Part shown: piece after piece, positions 1-8,856 of the stretch | Layout: every line of letters begins with the position of its first letter | Position numbering within the stretch: the first letter of the stretch is position 1 | Assembly: GCA_945829225.1 (NCBI GenBank) | Contig: CALZTY010000003.1 | Span: 41,567-105,566 of the forward strand | DNA: 64,000 nucleotides | Reading direction: 5' to 3' | DNA from: an uncultured Bacteroidales bacterium | Lineage (GTDB): Bacteria; Bacteroidota; Bacteroidia; Bacteroidales; Muribaculaceae | Made by a program: the position numbers and the translations under genes | The notes under the pieces: model-generated | What the model was told of the DNA's origin: nothing | Databases searched by the model: none | Seen by the model: the letters and a program-made list of their open reading frames with translations, nothing else

Positions 1-886
1 TTAGGAGCTTGTCAGCCTCTGCTTTCAGTTTTTTCGGATTCAACACTTTTAGCTTTTGCAAATTTTGTATCTTCCATTTTACTGAAGGATAATCTTTAAA
101 GGATGAATACGGAAAGTCAGCCCAATTAACAGATAAATCTTCAAAGCCTACGAGAAAGCGCTTGTCTTCTTCCGTCATTACTGAATTGACATCATTGATT
201 AGTTTGTCTCTTGTTTCTTCAAAATCGTTATATGTGAATGGTATCTCACTCATTCCTGAAAATTGACAATCCATTGCTTCGCGCTGGTTGATAAGATTTG
301 GTGCAAACGACTCATAAATAGGGCGGTCACTGCCAAGAAGACAGAATATTAGACCAGCCTTTACGTCAGTCAATGGAATATCCATTTGTTTTATATCAAA
401 AAGATCGCGGGGATGCTGGCGTGACAATGCCGCTGCAATCTTTCCTCCATATAGTTGAGGTATGGACACTATTCTTGCATCTACTTCCATACCGAACAAT
501 TCTTGTGCTTTTTGACACAAAGGACACAGTATAGCATCACCGCAGACAAGACCGCGTTTTGTCTGATTAACCTCAATTTTCACCTGACAGCCACGACTTT
601 CACAAGTGATTTTGCTTATGTCAAAACGTGATATAACTCTCACATCGTGGAATGTACGGTTGATCCTATTGCTGATTCTCTCAAGTGCTTCATTAATATG
701 CAAAAGACTTGTCTTCCTATCTTCTATGGGAATATAAGTTACATCTATATCAACCGAAAGTCGGTATAGATTTTTTACAAACAAATTGATGGCTGTGCCA
801 CCATGAATGGCAAAACACTCTTCATCCGTTACAAACGGTAGGATTCTCAAAAGGAGCGCAACTTTCTGTTTATAAATACTATTCAT
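1..886 (-). CDS. AbiEii-type nucleotidyltransferase toxin, 3' end beyond window
   Basis: This gene is missing from the ORF track because it runs off the left edge; I translated it by hand. It starts at ATG 886 and stays open for 295 codons. Residues 29-31 (GGT) and the RLSVDIDV stretch ending near residue 49 form the GG(T/S)-x(n)-DxD signature of the AbiEii/AbiGii nucleotidyltransferase fold. A later YGGKIAAAL...RQHPRDLFDI block is also typical of the family. Family members are about 290-310 aa, so probably only a few residues are missing. The start overlaps the end of the AbiEi-like gene by 8 nt, giving the antitoxin-then-toxin order expected of AbiE systems. By family knowledge the toxin transfers nucleotides to a cellular RNA target and is countered by AbiEi. 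The DNA looks AT-richer than the genes to its right, which suggests transfer. Confidence 0.88.
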   Translation of the reverse strand, partial: MNSIYKQKVALLLRILPFVTDEECFAIHGGTAINLFVKNLYRLSVDIDVTYIPIEDRKTSLLHINEALERISNRINRTFHDVRVISRFDISKITCESRGCQVKIEVNQTKRGLVCGDAILCPLCQKAQELFGMEVDARIVSIPQLYGGKIAAALSRQHPRDLFDIKQMDIPLTDVKAGLIFCLLGSDRPIYESFAPNLINQREAMDCQFSGMSEIPFTYNDFEETRDKLINDVNSVMTEEDKRFLVGFEDLSVNWADFPYSSFKDYPSVKWKIQNLQKLKVLNPKKLKAEADKLL

Positions 887-1634
887 ATTGAGCAAGCTCT
901 TTGGGTATTACAATATCGTAAGTGCTCACTTTCACTCCACCCTTCGCAATACTCCGAGGTCCGGCTCCGAGGGATATGTGCTTAAGATCGAGTTTAGCGA
1001 ACCAACGATGATGAGCCTTTTCTGCCATATACAGAAATAGCCGCTTGACTTTTACAGAAGTGCAGTTTTCGAGTAGTTGTTGTATAAGTGCGGGCCTAAG
1101 GGATGTAAGCATTTCCATAAGATAATACACATCCATTAAATCGTATCGGGAAGGCGAAAGCAAGATGCACTCCATTATAGCCCTCTCCGGTGAAGAGAAT
1201 GATAATGACTGACTTCGATAATCCATTTGCTCAATACCTACGGTTCCTAATACTTTGGATGATACTTCAACAAGGTTCATATCAAGTTCTATAGTATATA
1301 ACCATTTGGGGAGCCGAGGTCTTACCGGAGAGAATACAATGGCAGTTGGCTTTCCCATCGTTATGTAATGTGAAAATCCTTTTAGTTCCAATGCAGATGC
1401 AGCACCTATATGATATTTAAGTCCAACCTGTTTTTCATACGAAGCCAATATACCATAAAGCGATGGAGTATCTCCGGCAAATTTATATACACCGGTGGAT
1501 ATACGTTGTAACCACTCCGATACCATATAGTCATGTACTTCACTTCTGCTGAAACCGGTTTTTTCGAGCCATGAGGTGAGTAAAATCCCATCGGAAGGGG
1601 TCTGCTGTCGTAATAAGTTTATTTTAGTGCTCAT
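879..1634 (-). CDS. AbiEi-family antitoxin / transcriptional regulator
   Basis: This 251-aa protein has the layout of AbiEi-type antitoxins. An N-terminal winged-helix-like part comes first (about residues 8-50, with TSWLEKTGFSR and VSEWLQRISTGVYKF). The AbiEi central and C-terminal region follows, with YHIGAASALELKGFSHY at about 75-90 and SPERAIMECILLSP near residue 150. It lies directly upstream of the AbiEii-like toxin and overlaps it by 8 nt, so the two are co-transcribed and probably translationally coupled. In known AbiE systems this protein neutralises the toxin without forming a stable complex (type IV) and represses its own promoter. The start at ATG 1634 lies just downstream of a TAATTTTG -7 element on the minus strand. 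Low GC fits an acquired defence or addiction module. Confidence 0.88.
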   Translation of the reverse strand: MSTKINLLRQQTPSDGILLTSWLEKTGFSRSEVHDYMVSEWLQRISTGVYKFAGDTPSLYGILASYEKQVGLKYHIGAASALELKGFSHYITMGKPTAIVFSPVRPRLPKWLYTIELDMNLVEVSSKVLGTVGIEQMDYRSQSLSFSSPERAIMECILLSPSRYDLMDVYYLMEMLTSLRPALIQQLLENCTSVKVKRLFLYMAEKAHHRWFAKLDLKHISLGAGPRSIAKGGVKVSTYDIVIPKELAQYE

Positions 1635-1653
1635 TTAGTTAAATTTTTCACTG

Positions 1654-1685
1654 CAAAATTAGTACTAAAATAAATAGAAACCAAG
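1654..1685 (-). promoter_or_regulatory. Bacteroidota-type promoter for the AbiE pair
   Basis: On the minus strand TAATTTTG (1661-1654) fits the -7 consensus TAnnTTTG, and CTTG (1685-1682) sits 20 bp upstream as a one-mismatch -33 box. The -7 box ends about 20 bp before the AbiEi start codon. Confidence 0.55.
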
Positions 1686-1714
1686 TTTTCGTGAGGAAAA
1701 CAATTATTTGTGTT

Positions 1715-4081
1715 TTATAGGGGTAGGGTGGCAGTGGGGAGGAGGGGTGCTGTGAAGGTGATGGTGGCTTGGGAGCCGTTGAGGCGGATGTAGGCGAGGA
1801 TGCGGCCGTTGCAAGCGCGACGGGCAGTGGCTCGCGGGTCGCTCATGTCGGTGTTGCCGGTGCCTTCAAGCCCCAGGAGGGTGCCACCGGTGATGGTGCA
1901 AGAGATGAGCGTGTCGGCTTGTGGGATGCGATGCCCGGTGGTATCAACGACCTCGACCTCGACCATCGCCACGGAGTCGCCCTCGGCGGCATCAACGCGC
2001 CGGAGACGCAACTCTGCCGGCTGACCAACAGTGTATAATGTGTCGACGGCAACTACATTGCCGGTAGCGTCGAGTGCCTCGACTGATAGGGCGCCGGGTC
2101 GGAATGTGGTGGTGGCAACGACCATGCCGGTGCGCTCATCGCGAGCGATGGGGGTGCCGAGAGCCTCGCCGTTGATGCTCAAGCGAGCCGAGGGACAGTT
2201 GGTGTAGCACATTACCGTGACGGTGTCGCCCTCGGTATAATTCCAGATGTCGGGAGCATCGATTGATGCCTCGGCTACTCCCGGCAAGGTGCCCAAGAAG
2301 GCAACAGGTGTGTCTAGCCACAGCGAGGCGCGGAATTTGCCTCGGGGCTTGAGATACGAGCCGAAGTCGAGCAAGCCGGTGCCCAAGCCGCGCGAGGGCC
2401 ACACGCCGCTCTCGCCCAGGTAGTCGGTGCCGGTCCACAGGAATTGCCCGAAGATGTGTTCATTATCGCGCACGGCGAGCCAGGCGTCGTATGAGTGCCC
2501 GTTTTCGCTGCCATAGATGATGCGGTCGGGATATGTCTGATGGTCAATCTCATAGCGGTCTTCGGTGTAGTTGTATCCGACGATATCGACAGCCTCGGGG
2601 TAGGCGGTCTCGTTGGACATCACCACGCCGGCGAGTGCGCCGGTGACGGGGCGAGTAGCATCCAAGGCGCGCACGATGGGCGCGAGCCGTTGGGCGATTT
2701 CGCCGATGCGCATTGCCGAGGGAGCCTCGGGCTTATAGCCGCCAAATGTGGGCTGGTTGAGGGCTCCGTTGCGGTCGAGTACGGGGTGCGAGTAGGGGTC
2801 ATTAGGGTAGTCGACCTCGTTGCCGATGCTCCAAAATGCGACGCAGGGGTGGTTGCGGTCGCGTAGCACCATATCGGCGACATCGCGCTCTATCCATTCC
2901 TCGAAGAAGTCAAATGAGCCTTCAAACTTGGGGGTGCCGACATTCCAGCCGGTGACCCATTTGCGCTTGGGATATTCCCACTCGTCGGAGGCTTCGTCCA
3001 TGACCAGCAAGCCGAGTTGGTCGCATAGGTCGTATACCACCGGTGCCTGTGGGTTGTGGCTGAGACGTATGGCGTTGACACCTATAGCCTTGAGTGCAAG
3101 CAATTTGCGTCGCCACACTTCGGGCGGCACAACGGCACCGAGCACGCCGGCATCGTGGTGGAGGCACACGCCTTTTACCTTGATATTGCGCCCGTTGAGG
3201 TACATGCCATGGTCGGGGTCGAAGGATAGGGTGCGGAGTCCTACGCGGCAGCCGGTGCTGTCGACACGGTGGCGTCCTTGCCACAACTCGACGTGCAAGT
3301 CGTAGAGATTGGGATTGTCAATATCCCATAAGCGCGGATTGTTGATTTTCAGTGATATATGCCCGATGGATCCGGCGGCGACCTTTAAGCGCTTACTTGC
3401 GACGCGTGCTCCGGAGGCATCGGTGAGGGTTGCTGTCGCCGTCAGAGAGGCGTTGGTCGATGAGCAGGTGCCGAAGTCGACCTCCACCACTGCCTCGTCG
3501 GGGGTGATTGACGAGGCTTGCCAGTAGAGGCTCCAGGGCACGAAATGGGTATCATCGGCGTGAATGAGCCAGGTGTCGCGATAGATGCCCGAGCCGCTGT
3601 ACCAGCGAGAGTCGGCTTCGCGTGTGTGGTCCACCTTGACGGCTATAACGTTTTCGCCCTCAGTGAGATAGCGAGTGATGTCGAAGAAGAAAGTGACGTA
3701 GCCGTTGGGGCGTCCGCCCACGCATGTGCCGTTGACAAAGACCTCGCTGCGGTTGTAAACGCCCTCAAAGCATAGGTATGTCACCGCCGCGGGGTCGGTG
3801 ATGGTGAAGTGCTTGCGATACCAGCCCTTGCCGCCGGGAAAGAAGCCGGTGCACGAGTTGAGATAGGGCGAGGGAAGCGCCTCGATGCTCCAGTCGTGAG
3901 GTAAGTCGAGTCGTCGCCAGCCGCTGTCGTCGTAGTCTGCAGCGGCAGGAGCGATGCTGTCGCTCTCCAAGGCGAAGAGCCAGCCCGAGTTGAACGACTC
4001 GGCAATGCCGGTATTGAGTTGAGCGGAAATGCTTGCTATGCCCAAGAGCAGGCATAGTGCGGCGAGTATGTTATTCTTCAT
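1715..4081 (-). CDS. Secreted GH2 family glycosidase (beta-galactosidase-like)
   Basis: The 788-aa protein starts with a signal peptide (residues 1-20, ending SISAQ), so it is exported. A jelly-roll sugar-binding domain follows (about 40-180, with VFVNGTCVGGRPNGY), then an Ig-like sandwich (about 185-290) and a TIM barrel (about 290-600). The GH2 acid/base glutamate is visible in FWSIGNEVDYP (about residue 419) and the nucleophile in YGSENGHSYDAW (about 524). After the barrel a DUF4982-like domain is suggested by TVTVMCYTNCPSARLSINGE, followed by a C-terminal Ig-like region. The family hydrolyses terminal beta-linked sugars; the exact substrate cannot be read from the sequence. No SusC/SusD pair or other CAZyme adjoins it, so it is not in an obvious polysaccharide utilisation locus. 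It probably acts in the periplasm or at the cell surface. Confidence 0.92.
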   Translation of the reverse strand: MKNNILAALCLLLGIASISAQLNTGIAESFNSGWLFALESDSIAPAAADYDDSGWRRLDLPHDWSIEALPSPYLNSCTGFFPGGKGWYRKHFTITDPAAVTYLCFEGVYNRSEVFVNGTCVGGRPNGYVTFFFDITRYLTEGENVIAVKVDHTREADSRWYSGSGIYRDTWLIHADDTHFVPWSLYWQASSITPDEAVVEVDFGTCSSTNASLTATATLTDASGARVASKRLKVAAGSIGHISLKINNPRLWDIDNPNLYDLHVELWQGRHRVDSTGCRVGLRTLSFDPDHGMYLNGRNIKVKGVCLHHDAGVLGAVVPPEVWRRKLLALKAIGVNAIRLSHNPQAPVVYDLCDQLGLLVMDEASDEWEYPKRKWVTGWNVGTPKFEGSFDFFEEWIERDVADMVLRDRNHPCVAFWSIGNEVDYPNDPYSHPVLDRNGALNQPTFGGYKPEAPSAMRIGEIAQRLAPIVRALDATRPVTGALAGVVMSNETAYPEAVDIVGYNYTEDRYEIDHQTYPDRIIYGSENGHSYDAWLAVRDNEHIFGQFLWTGTDYLGESGVWPSRGLGTGLLDFGSYLKPRGKFRASLWLDTPVAFLGTLPGVAEASIDAPDIWNYTEGDTVTVMCYTNCPSARLSINGEALGTPIARDERTGMVVATTTFRPGALSVEALDATGNVVAVDTLYTVGQPAELRLRRVDAAEGDSVAMVEVEVVDTTGHRIPQADTLISCTITGGTLLGLEGTGNTDMSDPRATARRACNGRILAYIRLNGSQATITFTAPLLPTATLPL

Positions 4082-4108
4082 CGTCGATAGGTTTTAAGGT
4101 TAGTGTTA

Positions 4109-4116
4109 CAAAGGTA
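4109..4116 (-). promoter_or_regulatory. -7 element of the GH2 gene
   Basis: The minus strand reads TACCTTTG here, a perfect TAnnTTTG match, 27 bp before the GH2 start codon. Only a weak TTCG-like -33 box is seen about 20 bp upstream. Confidence 0.5.
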
Positions 4117-4183
4117 CAAAAAAACTCGAAAAGTGCCGAAAATATCCATTCTTTCACTTGTAGTGGATAAAATAGGGAAAAGA

Positions 4184-4218
4184 GAAGGGGGTGCTGCCTC
4201 GACGGCAGTGCCCCCTTC
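4184..4218 (-). terminator. Rho-independent terminator of the kinase operon
   Basis: A 15-bp stem (GAAGGGGGTGCTGCC against GGCAGTGCCCCCTTC, with G-U wobbles) has a 5-nt loop. On the minus strand it is followed by a T-rich stretch (TCTCTTTTCCC...). It lies 42 bp after the S41 protease stop codon and before the GH2 promoter, so it closes the five-gene operon. Confidence 0.7.
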
Positions 4219-4260
4219 AAGAGATAAGAAGCATTGGGATATATCTTATATTGATTGCTT

Positions 4261-5610
4261 CTATCTGGTTATGTCATGAGAGAAAACATTTTTCAGCCTG
4301 AATTTGACGACAAATGAAGGCTCACCGATGGGAGAGATTTTTGTAGCGCGGCTACGCGCACCCTCGTCGGGGAGCGGTGGGAATGTGACCGGGTCGATGG
4401 CGGTGAGAGCGGCACGTAGCAGAGGCTCGGTCAACTCGCCGATATGCGAGCGCGAGGTGTCGTAAGTGCCTTCGATGACGATGTCGGGCACCAGCCCGGA
4501 GTCGGGGGTAGTCTCGCCCAAGGCGTTGTAGTATTGCATAGTGATGGGCTGCAATGCCAAGGGGAAGCGCTTGTCTCTCAAGTTGTAAGAGCCGACGCCC
4601 TTACCCACAGTGGTTTCGCCGATCTGCACGACCTCCATATAAGGGCGCATGCACACGATGGCAGCCTCGCTTGCCGAGGCAGTGTGGGTGGAAGTGAGAA
4701 CAAACATGCGCGGCAATTGCAGCGGTTTGGCATCAACGTACTCCAATGGAGTACCGGTGGGATATTCGTAATATGAGTTGCAGAAATCCTCGCCGTAGGC
4801 GGCGGTGCGCTCGGCATTAATGATGTCGTTGTACTCGCAGTGTTGGTAGATGCCGCCGTAGGCATTGGCTGGGAGTATCCAGTTGCCGAGTTCCCGGCAG
4901 GTGCTGACATATCCGCCGGGGTTGTAGCGCAGGTCGAGGACCAACTCGTCGATGTGGTTGACCGAGAAGTAGCAAAGCACCGAGACGATATCCAATGAGG
5001 ATTCAAACTGCAAATAGCACACATAGCCGATGCGCTTGGTGCCGGTGTCGATGATGCTATAATACTGGATAGTCGACGGGGTCTCATCGCCAATCTCGGG
5101 TATACCCTGCAGTGGGGTGTCCACATAGGCGAATATGCCGCCGGCATCGGGGGCGACACGTCGCCCGGTGAAGTGATTGCCACGCACCTCGAGGAAGTCG
5201 CCGCGGCAGATTCCCGCGTCGGCAACACGCTGCGAGGTAATGTACAATACTTGGGCGGCTACGTTGCCGATAAGGTCTTCAAATAGTTGAAATTCAAAGC
5301 CATAGTCTTGCCCTAATAGTTCCGATGAGCCGGTGAACGAGTCGTTGCCGGTGAGAAATGAGAATCGGTCGCGCTTCGAGAGCAATGACTTGAAAAACTC
5401 ATTTGGCGCGAGCGAGTAGTCGCAAGCCAAGGAGTCGGGCATATCGGTGCGCCACAGATAGTGGTGGTTCATTTGACCGTAAGCCCAGCGGTTGAATTGT
5501 GTATCCCTATCTTCGGTCGCAGAGGGCACTGACGGCTCTGCTGAGTCGTCAGTGCAGCCCATAACTGCGACACAAAGAATCGGAATGAAATATTTGAGAG
5601 AGGGTCTCAA
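4261..5610 (-). CDS. S41-family (C-terminal processing-like) peptidase lipoprotein
   Basis: This 449-aa protein starts with a lipoprotein signal (CVAVMGC, cysteine near residue 19), so it is membrane-anchored and faces the periplasm or the surface. The S41 fold is shown by DELVLDLRYNPGGYVST (about 215-232). The serine motif TASASEAA (about residue 310) carries the likely nucleophile. The lysine lies in GETTVGKGVGS (about 335), giving a Ser-Lys dyad. No clear PDZ domain is seen between the N-terminal helical region (about 35-90) and the catalytic core. The start is TTG at 5610: an in-frame TAA five codons upstream leaves no ATG before the signal peptide. It is the last gene of the kinase operon, 16 nt after the lipoprotein gene. 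The substrate is unknown; a role in processing a partner envelope protein is only an inference. Confidence 0.85.
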   Translation of the reverse strand: MRPSLKYFIPILCVAVMGCTDDSAEPSVPSATEDRDTQFNRWAYGQMNHHYLWRTDMPDSLACDYSLAPNEFFKSLLSKRDRFSFLTGNDSFTGSSELLGQDYGFEFQLFEDLIGNVAAQVLYITSQRVADAGICRGDFLEVRGNHFTGRRVAPDAGGIFAYVDTPLQGIPEIGDETPSTIQYYSIIDTGTKRIGYVCYLQFESSLDIVSVLCYFSVNHIDELVLDLRYNPGGYVSTCRELGNWILPANAYGGIYQHCEYNDIINAERTAAYGEDFCNSYYEYPTGTPLEYVDAKPLQLPRMFVLTSTHTASASEAAIVCMRPYMEVVQIGETTVGKGVGSYNLRDKRFPLALQPITMQYYNALGETTPDSGLVPDIVIEGTYDTSRSHIGELTEPLLRAALTAIDPVTFPPLPDEGARSRATKISPIGEPSFVVKFRLKNVFSHDITR

Positions 5611-5626
5611 TTTGTGATTGATTTAG

Positions 5627-6622
5627 TTATTTAGCGATAGGGAGTTCAGCGATGCGGATAGAGCACTCTTCTGCGTTGACAGCCTCGGCATCGAAAGAGG
5701 GCATAGAAGCCTTGCCGGAGATTTTGCCACCACCATAGGTGATCTTGTTGTCGTTTTCTTCGTCGCACAAGTCGATATAGTGGAGGAAGCAGTCACCCTT
5801 ATTTACAGTGTACGAGTATGAATCTGTGGCGAGGAGTTGCTCGTTGGATGATGAATATGCCTCAAAGCGCACCTTGTAATTGGACATTGGGACAATAAAC
5901 TGGTAGTAGTACACATTATCTGCTGATCTGTCATTGGGATCAAAGTAACTATTCCACCAAGCGAAAGCGTTATTGTTGCTTTGGATAGACACTTGAGGAT
6001 CACCGTAAGAGTCGAATGATAAGGAGTCGGCGGTACGGTTAGCAGCGAGACCGAGAGTGGAGATTACATCATAAGTGTGGATGTTAAGGTAGATGGTTGA
6101 GAACATAGCGCCGAAGGGTTCGGGCTCAATCTTCAGGTCATTGTTGCCGGTTTCATTGATGGTGACTGTTCTTACATCCAAGCCCAAGATACCGGCTTGT
6201 AGGCCTAAATATTTAGAGCGAGTAATAGTTGCAGTGCTGAGACGGTCAAATCCACTGAGTTCCCAGAAATGAATGTTTGAAGTTTTTGAGCAGACAACAG
6301 TAATAACCACCGATGTGTAAGAACCTGCCTCAAGGTAGGTGGACTCTTTCACAATTGTCGTATAATTCTTGACATCATTTTGTTGCTCAAACACCTTATT
6401 GCCGTTTTCGTCATAGAGATAGTGATGTACTTCAAGGACTTCGGTTGAAGACAAAGTTTCTAAGTCACCGGAAACGACTTCGGCGGGAAGCAGCGGGGTG
6501 ATAACGGTGTTGGGGTTGATGGAGAAGTTGACTGCCTGTTCGGTGGGTTCGTCATCGCCACCGCAGGCGGTGAAAGAGATAGCACCGGCTAAGCCGAGCA
6601 AAAGGAATAGATACTTTTTCAT
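5627..6622 (-). CDS. Hypothetical lipoprotein of the kinase operon
   Basis: I do not recognise a family. The 331-aa protein begins with a clear lipoprotein signal (LLLGLAGAISFTAC, cysteine at about 20) followed by GGDDEPTEQ, an acidic linker of the kind that in Bacteroidota often directs surface export. The rest is rich in beta-prone, Ser/Thr-rich segments without an obvious catalytic motif. EVLEVHHYLYDENGNKVFEQ and a later KVRFEAYSSSNEQLLATDSY resemble repeated Ig or fimbrillin-like sandwich strands, but I cannot assign a fold. It sits between an outer-membrane barrel (8 nt upstream) and the S41 protease (16 nt downstream), so it may be a surface partner of the barrel or a substrate of the protease. 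Confidence 0.75.
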   Translation of the reverse strand: MKKYLFLLLGLAGAISFTACGGDDEPTEQAVNFSINPNTVITPLLPAEVVSGDLETLSSTEVLEVHHYLYDENGNKVFEQQNDVKNYTTIVKESTYLEAGSYTSVVITVVCSKTSNIHFWELSGFDRLSTATITRSKYLGLQAGILGLDVRTVTINETGNNDLKIEPEPFGAMFSTIYLNIHTYDVISTLGLAANRTADSLSFDSYGDPQVSIQSNNNAFAWWNSYFDPNDRSADNVYYYQFIVPMSNYKVRFEAYSSSNEQLLATDSYSYTVNKGDCFLHYIDLCDEENDNKITYGGGKISGKASMPSFDAEAVNAEECSIRIAELPIAK

Positions 6623-6630
6623 AGAATTAA

Positions 6631-7287
6631 TTATTTAACGGCTGTGAAGTAGTAGCCGAGGTTAATAGATACAGTGCTTACAGTTGTAGCGATATTCTTG
6701 TGCAAATCGCTGGTGCCGAGGTTGTAGTGCACGCCGAAGTGGAAACCGCTCGGGCGAACAACGCTCAAGCCGAAGGAGAACTTGACGTCGGTAGCGGAGA
6801 TATCCTTGATGCGCTTGCCGTTGGGAAGGTCAAGTTGCTTGGGCGATGAGGAGAATGCGCCGGTGAATGTGGGACCGAGCTCAACAGCGAGGGTGGGGAC
6901 TACATACCACTGGAGCCATACGGGCACCTCATAGCAGTTGAGGGTGATGTTGTCGACATCATTGTTAACGCCGTATTGAGCGTAGTGGATGGCTGCTTTG
7001 ATACCGAAGCGCTCGGTGCCGAAGGGGCGACCGGCGGGGCGACCGAAGCGCACGTTGGCAGCGAGACCGGCGTGGAAGCCGATGGTGCCGCTTGTGCCAA
7101 TCTTCAAGCCGTCGGGCTCGCTTACTACAGAATAGTTACCACCTACTTCGGGACCGATGAGGAGTGCCCAAGGCCGCAGTACCTCGGCATCTTCATCGCT
7201 GTTGTTGCTTGAGCCAAAGCCCTGAGCATTGCTCAGCATTGCTGTACTTGCAATCAATGCGATTGAGAGGAAAAGTTTCTTAAACAT
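6631..7287 (-). CDS. Outer-membrane beta-barrel protein (PorT/OMP_b-brl_2-like)
   Basis: The 218-aa protein has a signal peptide (residues 1-21, ending LSNAQ). Amphipathic strands with alternating aromatic and small residues follow: LLIGPEVGGNYSV, GTIGFHAGLAANVRF, ERFGIKAAIHYAQYGV, EVPVWLQWYVVPTLAVELGP, VKFSFGLSVV, FHFGVHYNLG, and a terminal SINLGYYFTAVK. That is the pattern of small 8-strand outer-membrane barrels common in Bacteroidota. No enzymatic motif is seen. It lies 20 nt after the WG-repeat gene and 8 nt before the lipoprotein gene, so it belongs to the kinase operon. An envelope sensing or structural role is an inference from context. Confidence 0.85.
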   Translation of the reverse strand: MFKKLFLSIALIASTAMLSNAQGFGSSNNSDEDAEVLRPWALLIGPEVGGNYSVVSEPDGLKIGTSGTIGFHAGLAANVRFGRPAGRPFGTERFGIKAAIHYAQYGVNNDVDNITLNCYEVPVWLQWYVVPTLAVELGPTFTGAFSSSPKQLDLPNGKRIKDISATDVKFSFGLSVVRPSGFHFGVHYNLGTSDLHKNIATTVSTVSINLGYYFTAVK

Positions 7288-7307
7288 AACAATTTATTTA
7301 GGGGTGA

Positions 7308-8822
7308 TTAAAAATATTTCTGGAATTGTAGTTCAGCCGAGGCGCGCTCGCCGGTGTTGAGCGAGATGGTCACTGTGGAGGTGAAGCTGTCGGCAACATG
7401 CTGACGCAGAGTGATGTCGCGGCTGGAGAATGCGGGGATGGTAATCGAGACGCGAGTGAAGTTGTCAGTAGTGGCTACGCGGAGGGTGGCTACTACGGTG
7501 ACCGGCTTGGCAGAGTCGTTGTGGATGGTGGCGGCGACAGTCTGATAGTCATCGGCATCGGCGCGGACCGATGTGAGGCGCGGGCGGTCAACACGCAGCA
7601 CGATGGGATATTCGACGGTAAATGTTTGATTGGTAGTCTTGACCAACACACCGTTGTTATATATGCTCATTGTCATAGAGCACGACGAGGCTTGGTCGGC
7701 AAACTCGGCTTTGAATGAGCCGGCAATTGCCGACAGCGAGTTGAGCAAGTGAGCGGTAATCTCGCGGCGATTGCCGTCGCCGGCATCTACAAAGACGCGA
7801 ATGAGGCGATTGTCGACACCCGAGGACAGGCTGATATTGTATTTCACCGGCGAAGCGTTGCCCGAGCGGTCAACCACGATGGAGCCGTTGTCGTCGGTGT
7901 CGAGGCTGATGTTGATGTCGCCGTTGACGATGCCGATGATGCCATATAGACCATTGTATGAGACAATAGCAGTGTTGTCGCTGAAGAATGTGGGAGCGGC
8001 GTCGAAGGCATATCCGGTGATTGCGGAGCCGTTGTACAAGATGTTGTACAGCCCGGCGGAGGCTTCGGAACGGAAGACCGTCGAGGTCGACCACGAATGG
8101 CTATCCTCGTTGGGAATGGCATTATACTTGTTGCGGATATTCTTTGCCTCGCTCTCGTTGAGTTTGCAAATGACATTGCCACCGGTGTTGATGAGGGCGA
8201 AGTCCTTGTTGTAGGCGATTACGGCTTGACCGTTGTTGAAGCAACTTGCCGAGGTCATGTCGCCGAAGTGGAAGTTTACGGCGAGGGTGCCGCGCCCGGC
8301 ATTATTGTCGTAGTTGCGGTTGACATACTTGCGCAAGCGCCCGTCCTTGACCGATGCCCAGCCCTCCTTGAAGGGTAAGCCGTCGTCAAATTGGCAGCGG
8401 ATGACCTCATTGCCCTTGACGTCGATATATCCCACCTTGCTATTGGCGTTGGCGACGCACAGCAGCCCGTCGGAAACAAAGGGGTGGGCGGTATCGACAT
8501 AGTATTTGCGCGAAATGGTATAAATGGTGCCGTCGTCGCTGATAATCTTGTTAATAACTGCAGACTCGTTTGTGCCGGTGCACACCAGCGAGTAGCCATT
8601 GATAAATGGGGTGATGAAGTCATAGGTGGGACTGAGCAACACCTCGCCGGAGGTACTCACGAGCCCGTATTTGCCGTTTTTCTCAACAATGAAACTATTA
8701 TCACCGTGGCGTTGTATATTACTATATGTGGGGAGGATTTCCCACGCGATGGTCTTGCTATGGCACACAAAGCCCATAGCAAACGACATAAAGATAAGGA
8801 ACAGATACTTAGACGCTTTCAT
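7308..8822 (-). CDS. Secreted WG-repeat-containing protein
   Basis: The ORF track starts this gene at 8936, inside the kinase gene. I place the start at ATG 8822 because MKASKYLFLIFMSFAMGFVC is a clean signal peptide and this leaves a 34-nt gap after the kinase stop. The mature protein of about 480 aa opens with WG-type repeats: FIVEKNGKYGLVSTSGEVLLSPTY, then a further copy around SKVGYIDVKGNEVIRCQFDD. A low-similarity middle part follows. The C-terminal third has Ig-like features (PIVLRVDRPRLTSVRADADD and ATLRVATTDNFTRVSITIPAFSSRDITLR). WG repeats are thought to be beta-propeller-like binding modules; no ligand is known here. The adjacent kinase gene suggests an envelope signalling module. 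Confidence 0.8.
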   Translation of the reverse strand: MKASKYLFLIFMSFAMGFVCHSKTIAWEILPTYSNIQRHGDNSFIVEKNGKYGLVSTSGEVLLSPTYDFITPFINGYSLVCTGTNESAVINKIISDDGTIYTISRKYYVDTAHPFVSDGLLCVANANSKVGYIDVKGNEVIRCQFDDGLPFKEGWASVKDGRLRKYVNRNYDNNAGRGTLAVNFHFGDMTSASCFNNGQAVIAYNKDFALINTGGNVICKLNESEAKNIRNKYNAIPNEDSHSWSTSTVFRSEASAGLYNILYNGSAITGYAFDAAPTFFSDNTAIVSYNGLYGIIGIVNGDINISLDTDDNGSIVVDRSGNASPVKYNISLSSGVDNRLIRVFVDAGDGNRREITAHLLNSLSAIAGSFKAEFADQASSCSMTMSIYNNGVLVKTTNQTFTVEYPIVLRVDRPRLTSVRADADDYQTVAATIHNDSAKPVTVVATLRVATTDNFTRVSITIPAFSSRDITLRQHVADSFTSTVTISLNTGERASAELQFQKYF

Positions 8823-8856
8823 ATGTAGAGAGGGGGAGAGAGTTCGGGTTTTATGG

